Source: Bacteriovoracaceae bacterium UBA2394 (GTDB taxonomy: Bacteria > Bdellovibrionota > UBA2394). Taken from it: a stretch of DNA of 5,886 bases. The DNA is taken from NCBI GenBank assembly GCA_002343335.1, contig DDSI01000046.1, forward strand, positions 1-5,886. Direction: 5' to 3'. The notes below the pieces were generated by a model that had not been told where the DNA came from, did no database searches, and saw nothing but the letters and a program-made list of their open reading frames with translations. The position numbers were made by a program, and so were the translations under genes. Numbering within the stretch: position 1 is the stretch's first letter; the number at the start of each line of letters is the position of its first letter. Positions 1-4,424 of this stretch are shown one piece after another.

Positions 1-422
1 GTTCCATCACGGGCCTCTACACCGTGCTCGTGGAGGCCGACGATATTAACGATCCGATCGGGGATACCGTGCGATCGATTGTGGATGGTCACATCATTCT
101 CTCTCGAAAACTGGCGGCCAAGAATCACTTTCCGGCTATTGACGTGCCCTATTCCGCCAGTCGGGTCATGCCCGATGTAACCACGCCGGAGCATCGTGCA
201 CTTGCAGGAAGAATTCGGGCGATTTTGGCCAACTATGCGGAAGCGGAAGACCTTATCAATATTGGGGCTTACGTGAAGGGATCGAATCCAGCTTATGACG
301 AAGCGATTCAATATATAGAGCAGATCCGAGCCTATTTGAAGCAGGGCACGACGGAGCCCGCGGGATTTGAAGATAGCGTTGCAGGGATGCAAAGAATTTT
401 TTCGAATGAAGGACGTAGGTGA
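1..422 (+). CDS. fliI: FliI, flagellar type III export ATPase (3' end only)
   Basis: This is the C-terminal 139 residues of the flagellum-specific ATPase; the 5' part lies outside the window. The reading frame enters at base 3, and bases 1-2 end a codon that is probably Gly. Diagnostic blocks are SITGLYTVLVEADDINDPIGD at the very start, then VDGHIILSRKLA, FPAIDVPYSASRVMPDV and a helical C-terminus. These match the end of the catalytic domain and the C-terminal domain of FliI and the related F1-beta-like secretion ATPases. The nucleotide-binding P-loop is upstream and not visible. FliI forms a hexamer at the cytoplasmic face of the export gate and helps unfold or deliver rod, hook and filament substrates. 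The stop overlaps the fliJ GTG start by 4 nt (GTGA), so the two are probably translationally coupled, which fits FliJ acting as the central stalk of the FliI ring. A virulence-type SctN homologue is an alternative but unlikely in this context. Confidence 0.95.
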   Translation, partial: SITGLYTVLVEADDINDPIGDTVRSIVDGHIILSRKLAAKNHFPAIDVPYSASRVMPDVTTPEHRALAGRIRAILANYAEAEDLINIGAYVKGSNPAYDEAIQYIEQIRAYLKQGTTEPAGFEDSVAGMQRIFSNEGRR

Positions 423-892
423 AACGGTTCAAATTTAAATTGGAGGCCGTGGCCAAGGTTCGAAAGATCGAAATGGACGAGCAGGCGAAGAATTTGGCAT
501 TGGCCAATCGCGCTGTTCAAAAAGCGAAAGACGAGTTGAGTCAGTTAGAGCGCCAATTTTTTGATGAGTTGGCACGCTTGAAGGATCTTGTGGCAAAGAA
601 GGTGAGTGCGAATCAGCAGCTCACCGAACTTTCGGTGGCGTTTCGGGATGAGATAAAGCGCAAAGCCATCGTAAAACGCCAAGAGATCCACCGTTTGATT
701 CGAAAGGTGGAGGAGGAGCGCCTCAAGCTAATCGAAAAACGGAAAAAGAAAAAAACGATGGAGCATTTGGAAGATCAGGAAAGGGAGCGATATGAAGAGG
801 AACTTCGACAGCTCGAAACGAAAATCATGGATGAAATTAGCGGCTATCGTCATCAGCGTCAGCACGATCACGATCCTAACCTCGATCCATAA
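419..892 (+). CDS. fliJ: FliJ, flagellar export protein / FliI stalk
   Basis: A 157-residue, highly charged, almost entirely helical protein. It begins KRFKFKLEAVAKVRKIEMDE, the typical FliJ N-terminus (F-x-F-x-L-x-x-V-x-x-x-R-x-x-E). Heptad-like Leu and Glu/Lys/Arg patterns run to about residue 140 and indicate a long antiparallel coiled coil. FliJ inserts into the FliI hexamer like the gamma subunit of F1 and links it to FlhA; it also recycles export chaperones. I chose the GTG start at 419 because AAGGA at 409-413 sits 5 nt upstream and the codon overlaps the fliI stop. The length is slightly above the usual figure of about 147. The last residues (YRHQRQHDHDPNLDP) look unlike a FliJ tail. 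They are encoded by DNA that also encodes the signal-peptide region of the next gene in another frame, so the tail composition is probably a by-product of that overlap. Confidence 0.9.
   Translation: MKRFKFKLEAVAKVRKIEMDEQAKNLALANRAVQKAKDELSQLERQFFDELARLKDLVAKKVSANQQLTELSVAFRDEIKRKAIVKRQEIHRLIRKVEEERLKLIEKRKKKKTMEHLEDQERERYEEELRQLETKIMDEISGYRHQRQHDHDPNLDP
777..787 (+). promoter_or_regulatory. Ribosome binding site that decides the motE-like start
   Basis: A purine run inside fliJ contains AGGA (777-780) and AGGGAG (782-787). The latter ends 4 nt before an ATG at 792. The next in-frame ATG at 831 has no comparable motif upstream, only an A-rich stretch. This favours the longer product, although 831 gives the cleaner signal peptide. 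Confidence 0.5.
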
Positions 893-1463
893 TTCCAGTT
901 TTGCAGCGGAGAAAAAAGACGCCAAAAAAGAAGAGAAAAAAGCTGAAAAGCCTGCTGCCAAAGGCGACGAAAAGAAAGAAGCGAAAGAAGCTACGGCCGC
1001 GGCGGGGAAAGAGGGGATATTCCCCGAGAAAGAGTATTACTCCAAGACCGAAGTCGAAGCTCTCCGAGAAGTGCTCGATAAAAAGTCTACGGAGCTCGAT
1101 CAAGATATCGATACCGAAAAGAAGTATTTGGAATCCCTTAAAACTCAAACGGAAGAACATTTAAAGAAAGTGGATGCGGCGCGCACAGAGATTGCGGACT
1201 TCATGAATACTCGGGATGAGAAGGAAGAAGGCAAGTTGAAGAAGCTGGCGCGGTTTTACGAAGCCATGGATGCCGAGCAAGCCGGACCGCTCTTAAAGAG
1301 CGTGAGTGATGAGCTCGCCATTAAGATCTTCGACCGGATGGATACGAAGAAGGCGGGTGCAATTCTTGCCGTCATGCCGGCAACCCGGGCGGCAAAAATT
1401 ACCGCACAATTTCCAAAATTAAAATTGCAAGCGGACAAAGCAACAGCAGTGGAGACTCGATGA
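792..1463 (+). CDS. motE: MotE-like exported flagellar protein (MgtE_N-type domain)
   Basis: 223 residues if read from ATG 792, or 210 from ATG 831. The N-terminus has a basic segment (KRNFDSSKRKSWMK), a hydrophobic stretch (residues 16-32) and an SSFA/AEKK junction at about residue 38, so it is a signal peptide or an uncleaved anchor. After it comes a Lys/Glu/Ala-rich, probably disordered segment (about 40-75), a charged coiled coil (about 82-145), and a C-terminal helical domain (about 148-212). That last domain, around FYEAMDAEQAGPLL and AIKIFDRMDTKKAGAIL, looks like the MgtE N-terminal domain found in MotE. MotE of rhizobia is a periplasmic partner of the MotC motility protein. Genes of this type often follow fliJ in other flagellar clusters, including the Bacillus ylxF position. 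The overlap with fliJ is long (101 or 62 nt). The exact function here is inferred from domain and position. Confidence 0.75.
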   Translation: MKRNFDSSKRKSWMKLAAIVISVSTITILTSIHNSSFAAEKKDAKKEEKKAEKPAAKGDEKKEAKEATAAAGKEGIFPEKEYYSKTEVEALREVLDKKSTELDQDIDTEKKYLESLKTQTEEHLKKVDAARTEIADFMNTRDEKEEGKLKKLARFYEAMDAEQAGPLLKSVSDELAIKIFDRMDTKKAGAILAVMPATRAAKITAQFPKLKLQADKATAVETR

Positions 1464-1510
1464 AAAATATTTTTTCTTGGGGCTCTCTGTCGAAATCCGA
1501 GGTTCGATAA
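1460..1510 (+). CDS. Possible 16-codon leader-type mini-ORF after motE
   Basis: An ATG overlaps the motE-like stop (ATGA, 1460-1463) and opens a frame reading MKNIFSWGSLSKSEVR before TAA at 1508-1510. GGAG at 1451-1454 lies 5 nt upstream, a normal distance for a ribosome binding site. The arrangement is the same as the other coupled start/stop junctions in this cluster. The product has no recognisable family. It could be a real small peptide, a leader that keeps ribosomes on the mRNA ahead of fliK, a decayed gene start, or chance. The rest of the 98-nt gap shows an AT-only palindrome (1463-1474), a weak hairpin (TCGAA 1490-1494 with TTCGA 1503-1507) and the fliK ribosome binding site. Confidence 0.25.
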   Translation: MKNIFSWGSLSKSEVR

Positions 1511-1550
1511 TCTCAATGAAGATGTCACCGAAGTCATACATTCAAGCAAC

Positions 1551-1556
1551 AGGAGG
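1551..1556 (+). promoter_or_regulatory. Consensus Shine-Dalgarno of fliK
   Basis: AGGAGG lies 5 nt upstream of the ATG at 1562. It is the only full-consensus site in the window, and it fixes the fliK start. fliK is also the only gene apart from flgE that is separated from its upstream neighbour by a gap, so it needs an independent initiation site. Confidence 0.8.
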
Positions 1557-1561
1557 GCGAG

Positions 1562-3169
1562 ATGAAATTTACATCGTTCTCACCTCTTGATTTGCTGGGC
1601 GTGAAGCCCGCCTCCTCCTCGGGGATGGACCTTGCAAAAGGGGTCTCCGGAAAAGTGGATTCGAAGTCAACGGCTCTGCAAGTCGCTTCGAAGAATTCCG
1701 CGGATGATTTCTCTCATATTCTCAATGAAAAATCTGATTCTGGATTGAAGCCGGCCAATGCTTCTAAGGAAGATTCAACGAAAGAACTTCCCGCCCATCA
1801 AGTGAAGAAATCGGTTGGTAAGAAAATTGAAAATTTGAAAGCTGAGCAAGACCAAGCTCCCGAAGCCAAACCCGTGGCGGCGAAGAAAGTTTCTGAGAAA
1901 ATTTCTGAAGAAGTTTCCAAGCCGGTTTCCAAAGAAGTCTCAAAAGAGTCTGCAAAGGCAACTTCGAAAGAGGATCTAAAGGCTGCAATTCTTGTGCAAG
2001 CCGATCTCGCGCCTGTGGCGGATCTTCCCAAAGTTTCCGTGAAGACTTCCCTTGAAGATCTCATTCGTTCCTTAGAAGCGCCTGTGGCTCAAAAGACTGT
2101 GGCAGAAGTGGCCCCTATGGAAGTGGCCGCTGTGGAAACGCCGGTCGTAGACGTGAAGCCCCCCGCTCTGCCTGAAGAGATTCAACAGCTCGTCAATGAG
2201 ATGAGCGAAGAAGAAGTGAGCGCGGAAGAAATCAGTGCGGAAGATCTTTCTGTTTTGACTGACGTGAGTGCGGAAGACGCCGCCCTCGATTCTCAATCGG
2301 TTATTCAATCTTTAGACCATGCTTCAGAGCAATCGCTTGAAACTCAAGGGCGAGTGTTGCAAGCGGAAATCAAGACGCTCTTAAAATCCGATAAATCGAT
2401 CAAAAACGTAAGGGCAGATAGCCTCACTTCCATTGCAGATGAAATTCGCGAGTTAAATACCGACGCGATCGCCACAGATTCTGCATTGGCATTTAATACC
2501 GCCTCTCAAAAAGACGCGAAGGCCGAAGCTCCGGCGATGAGCTTAAAGAATTTTACGGATTCCCTGTGGGTGCAGCAACAATTGGATCCGAAGGCTCAAG
2601 CCTCCGCTCAAACTTCCATTCAAACTAATGCCTTGAACCCGTTTCAAGCGGTGATGGCAGGTGAAGAAGCTCAACCCCAAGCCGTGCGAAGCCAACTCGT
2701 TGCTGACATGAAGCCTCTGATTCATCGAGTGCTTCAAACGGAGCAAGGCGGAGAGATGGTTCTCAGCTTGAAGCCTGGAAATTTAGGAGCTGTGAAAGTT
2801 TCCATTCAGATGGAGCAAAAAGCGATTCGATTGGTGATCGAAGCTGCTGAACAATCTTCCAAGGAAATGCTCCAATCGCAAAGTCACGAATTGAAAGCTC
2901 AGCTAAAGCAAGTTGGTTTAAAAGTCGATGAATTACAAGTGACCAAGATGAATGTCGTGGCTGATGCCAAAGGGGTCACACAATCTCAGGAGAGCTCTCT
3001 CAATCACGAGCAAGCGAATCGAGATTTCTCAAACTCAAAGAACTCGCATCAACAACAGCAAGAATCGATGTGGAAACAAGCTCAACAAGAGAACGCTCAT
3101 CGCATCCGAGCGGATAAGAGCCGAGATTTTTCACAGTGGTTTGCACAAGATGAAGGAAGAGCCGCATGA
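1562..3169 (+). CDS. fliK: FliK, flagellar hook-length control protein
   Basis: 535 residues. The C-terminal globular domain (about 380-465) carries the family signature: MVLSLKPGNLGAVKVSIQ (Leu401-Lys-Pro-Gly-Asn-Leu-Gly-x-Val) and a later amphipathic helix ending KAQLKQVGLKVDELQV. This matches the Flg_hook domain that contacts FlhB and switches export from hook to filament substrates. The first 370 residues are low-complexity, rich in Lys, Glu, Ser, Ala and Val, and contain short degenerate repeats at residues 110-137 and 219-239. Such a region is expected of the secreted molecular ruler. A Gln/Asn/Ser-rich tail (about 480-517) follows the domain. The protein is longer than the roughly 400-residue enteric FliK, which could mean a longer ruler, though that is inference. 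The stop overlaps the flgD start (ATGA), and placing the ruler directly before the hook cap and hook genes fits their shared task. Confidence 0.92.
   Translation: MKFTSFSPLDLLGVKPASSSGMDLAKGVSGKVDSKSTALQVASKNSADDFSHILNEKSDSGLKPANASKEDSTKELPAHQVKKSVGKKIENLKAEQDQAPEAKPVAAKKVSEKISEEVSKPVSKEVSKESAKATSKEDLKAAILVQADLAPVADLPKVSVKTSLEDLIRSLEAPVAQKTVAEVAPMEVAAVETPVVDVKPPALPEEIQQLVNEMSEEEVSAEEISAEDLSVLTDVSAEDAALDSQSVIQSLDHASEQSLETQGRVLQAEIKTLLKSDKSIKNVRADSLTSIADEIRELNTDAIATDSALAFNTASQKDAKAEAPAMSLKNFTDSLWVQQQLDPKAQASAQTSIQTNALNPFQAVMAGEEAQPQAVRSQLVADMKPLIHRVLQTEQGGEMVLSLKPGNLGAVKVSIQMEQKAIRLVIEAAEQSSKEMLQSQSHELKAQLKQVGLKVDELQVTKMNVVADAKGVTQSQESSLNHEQANRDFSNSKNSHQQQQESMWKQAQQENAHRIRADKSRDFSQWFAQDEGRAA
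1889..1972 (+). repeat. Degenerate 12-bp (4-residue) repeat inside fliK
   Basis: Seven consecutive units of four codons encode VSEK, ISEE, VSKP, VSKE, VSKE, SAKA and TSKE (FliK residues 110-137). The amino-acid pattern is kept better than the DNA, since Ser codons vary between TCT, TCC, TCA and TCG. It therefore looks like an old expansion under protein-level constraint rather than a recent slippage tract. It lies in the ruler portion of FliK. Confidence 0.7.
2216..2278 (+). repeat. Imperfect 5-residue repeat inside fliK
   Basis: The units VSAEE (2216-2230), ISAED (2231-2245) and VSAED (2264-2278) encode residues 219-228 and 235-239 of FliK, within an acidic stretch. The first two are adjacent and the third follows six residues later. 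This contrasts in charge with the Lys-bearing repeat further upstream. Confidence 0.6.
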
Positions 3170-3909
3170 ACTCAGGCGTAGTTGATCTTCAAAATTCAAC
3201 AGCACTCAGTAATTCCCAGCTCAATCAAACTCCGAAGGCCAATGGCGGGGAGCTTGGAAAAGAGGAATTTCTCAGACTTCTGCTTACGCAGCTTTCTGCT
3301 CAAAATCCCTTGGATCCCATGGATCCCCAACAATTCGTAGCGCAGCTTTCCCAGTTCGCCAGTTTGGAACAGCTCACGAATATGGGTAAAGGCATGCAGG
3401 ATTTAATTACTTTCACGGCAGCCAACAACTCTGCGAATGTCGTCGGTCTTCTTGGAAAAGAAGTGCGTGTGGCTGCGTCGACGATTACGGGTCCAGGAAA
3501 AATTCAGTATGATTTGCCGCGTGATGCCGCTTCGGTGGATATCCAATTCTTAGACGATCGCGGATTTCCGGTGCATCGAATTGTCGGCGCTCCCGGCGAA
3601 AAGGGAATGCACGAGTTGGATGTGACTCAATTGAAGCCCGGCCAGACTTATTCCATGGTGATTACGGCAAAAGATAAAAACGGCATCGATATGAGCCCTA
3701 CCATTTCGATGAAGGATCAAGTGGTCGGCGTAAATTTTGATGGTCCGACACCTACATTACTTTTGAAATCCGGTCAGAAGGTGAATGCGACAGCATTGTT
3801 GGAGATTATGATTCCGCAAGCTGCAGCCGCGCCGGCTCCGACGCCCGCACCTGCACCTGCACCGACACCCACGCCGGATCCCAATTCCGGCTCGACTGGA
3901 GGAGTTTAA
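3166..3909 (+). CDS. flgD: FlgD, flagellar hook cap / hook assembly protein
   Basis: 247 residues. The N-terminal domain (about 1-85) has the FlgD hallmark FLRLLLTQLSAQNPLDPMDP followed by QFVAQLSQFASLEQLTNM (residues 35-73). This segment is needed for export and for capping the growing rod/hook. Residues of about 95-215 fit the Tudor-like and Ig-like core (LLGKEVRV, a GEKGMHELDV turn, GQTYSMVITAKD). FlgD sits at the tip of the growing hook, lets FlgE subunits fold in place, and is later discarded. The ATG at 3166 overlaps the fliK stop and has AAGGA at 3153-3157, 8 nt upstream. One oddity is a C-terminal Ala/Pro/Thr-rich tail (residues 219-237, PAPTPAPAPAPTPTP type) ending in a Gly/Ser-rich stretch, which ordinary FlgD proteins lack. 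The gene ends only 4 nt before the next start. Confidence 0.95.
   Translation: MNSGVVDLQNSTALSNSQLNQTPKANGGELGKEEFLRLLLTQLSAQNPLDPMDPQQFVAQLSQFASLEQLTNMGKGMQDLITFTAANNSANVVGLLGKEVRVAASTITGPGKIQYDLPRDAASVDIQFLDDRGFPVHRIVGAPGEKGMHELDVTQLKPGQTYSMVITAKDKNGIDMSPTISMKDQVVGVNFDGPTPTLLLKSGQKVNATALLEIMIPQAAAAPAPTPAPAPAPTPTPDPNSGSTGGV
3847..3864 (+). repeat. Hexanucleotide tandem repeat in the flgD 3' end
   Basis: Three copies of GCACCT/GCACCT/GCACCG encode Ala-Pro repeats within the Pro-rich FlgD tail (whole low-complexity stretch about 3820-3876). Copy-number change would add or remove Ala-Pro pairs without shifting frame. Confidence 0.65.
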
Positions 3910-3913
3910 CTTC

Positions 3914-4315
3914 ATGGATGAGGTAAAAAGAGCGCTGCTTTTCTCCCAAATTAAGAAGGTGGGTGCCACGGAAGGCAAGCCCCTTCGTCCGCAGACTCAG
4001 CCTGTGCAGGGTGGTCAAGCGGGAGGAACGTCATTCGACGAAGTGCTCAATCAATCGGAAGTGCAATTTTCCAAGCATGCAGAAAAACGTCTGCAGTCTC
4101 GGAAGATTGAAATCTCGGCGACGGAACGCGCGAGACTTTCTGAAGCGCTAGGGGCGTTACAGAAAAAAGGTGCCAAGGATTCTCTCGTACTCATGGGAGA
4201 AATGGCGTTTGTCGTGAATGTTCCTTCAAAGACCGTCGTAACGGCGATCATGAAGGAGCAAATGAAAGAACAAATCTTTACGAATATCGATTCCACGATG
4301 GTCGTTGAGAGCTGA
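3914..4315 (+). CDS. Conserved flagellar operon protein, TIGR02530 / Flagellar_put type
   Basis: 133 residues, soluble, with no signal peptide or membrane segment. A variable Pro/Gln/Gly-rich linker (about 20-38) separates a short N-terminus from the conserved part. The first conserved motif is FSKHAEKRLQSR (residues 52-63). The second is GAKDSLVLMGEMAFVVNVPS (86-105), followed by TVVTAIM, and IFTNIDSTMVV at the C-terminus. I recognise these as the family annotated only as flagellar operon protein (TIGR02530, PF12611 from memory), usually found between flgD and flgE, exactly as here. The function is not established. Its fixed position suggests a role in hook assembly, perhaps as a chaperone or export regulator, but that is inference. 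The ribosome binding site GGAGGAG (3898-3904) lies in the last codons of flgD, 9 nt before the ATG, implying tight coupling. It precedes the structured gap before flgE. Confidence 0.85.
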   Translation: MDEVKRALLFSQIKKVGATEGKPLRPQTQPVQGGQAGGTSFDEVLNQSEVQFSKHAEKRLQSRKIEISATERARLSEALGALQKKGAKDSLVLMGEMAFVVNVPSKTVVTAIMKEQMKEQIFTNIDSTMVVES

Positions 4316-4349
4316 GCTTTCATAAAAAAATTGAACTGAAGGAAGTTTT

Positions 4350-4397
4350 TTGGTCTTGGACCCTAACGGGAGAGTCTTAGACTTCCTTCTCAAGTAG
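4350..4397 (+). CDS. Possible 15-codon leader ORF upstream of flgE (TTG start)
   Basis: A TTG at 4350 lies 6 nt after AAGGA (4339-4343) and opens a frame reading MVLDPNGRVLDFLLK (initiator Leu codon read as Met) before TAG at 4395-4397. Its upstream ribosome binding site is the first GAAGGAAGT copy, identical to that of flgE. Its codons 11-14 run through the anti-SD at 4381-4389, so a ribosome reading it would open that element. It could equally be a chance frame: it is short, uses a rare start, and has no homologue I recognise. Confidence 0.25.
   Translation: MVLDPNGRVLDFLLK
4352..4383. repeat. Two 11-bp dyads centred 21 bp apart
   Basis: GGTC-TTG-GACC (4352-4362) and AGTC-TTA-GACT (4373-4383) are each perfect 4-bp inverted repeats around a 3-nt centre. 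They share GTCTT(G/A)GAC in 8 of 9 positions. The centres (4357 and 4378) are two helical turns apart, the usual phasing for a pair of regulator-binding sites on one DNA face. As RNA, each could also form a small hairpin. The second overlaps the first 3 nt of the anti-SD element. Confidence 0.45.
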
Positions 4398-4424
4398 ATC
4401 GCATAAGAAAGAAGGAAGTGTCAC

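Larger units (their letters stand above)
4338..4419 (+). promoter_or_regulatory. Candidate SD / anti-SD switch in the flgE 5' region
   Basis: Three matching elements are visible: GAAGGAAGT at 4338-4346, its exact reverse complement ACTTCCTTC at 4381-4389, and GAAGGAAGT again at 4411-4419. The last copy is the flgE Shine-Dalgarno (AAGGA 4412-4416, 8 nt before the ATG). Pairing of the middle with the right copy gives 10 bp (ACTTCCTTCT with AGAAGGAAGT) around a 19-nt loop and would hide the site. Pairing with the left copy gives 9 bp, plus a G-U and a U-A pair, around 32 nt and would free it. The two folds exclude each other. No U-tract follows either stem, so this is not an intrinsic terminator. 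No known riboswitch consensus was recognised. The structure is seen in the sequence; the regulatory role is inferred. Confidence 0.5.

Noticed and set aside
728..1160. Phe/Leu-rich, membrane-like open frames on the - strand
   Set aside because: The hydrophobic runs are the reverse complement of Lys/Glu-rich codons (AAA, AAG, GAA) in fliJ and the motE-like gene.
901..1164. Lys/Arg-rich 87-codon frame on the + strand
   Set aside because: It is a frame-shifted reading of the AAA/AAG/GAA-rich part of the motE-like gene, and its composition follows directly from that.
1463..1474. Perfect AT palindrome AAAAATATTTTT as terminator or operator
   Set aside because: It has only A-T pairs, no loop and no GC stem. 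Such sequences are common by chance in AT-rich spacers.
1484..1510. Possible sigma-28 promoter (TTCGATAA at 1503-1510)
   Set aside because: It resembles the -10 consensus in 6 of 8 positions, but there is no TAAA-like element at the right distance upstream.
4307..4330. Intrinsic terminator after the flgD-flgE middle gene
   Set aside because: GAGAGC/GCTTTC can pair (6 bp with one G-U), but the stem overlaps the stop codon and is followed by an A-run, not a T-run.
4316..4424. Sigma-54, sigma-28 or sigma-70 promoter before flgE
   Set aside because: No GG-N10-GC pair was found. TCGCATAA (4399-4406) is a poor -10 without a matching -35, and TTGGAC (4356-4361) has no fitting -10.
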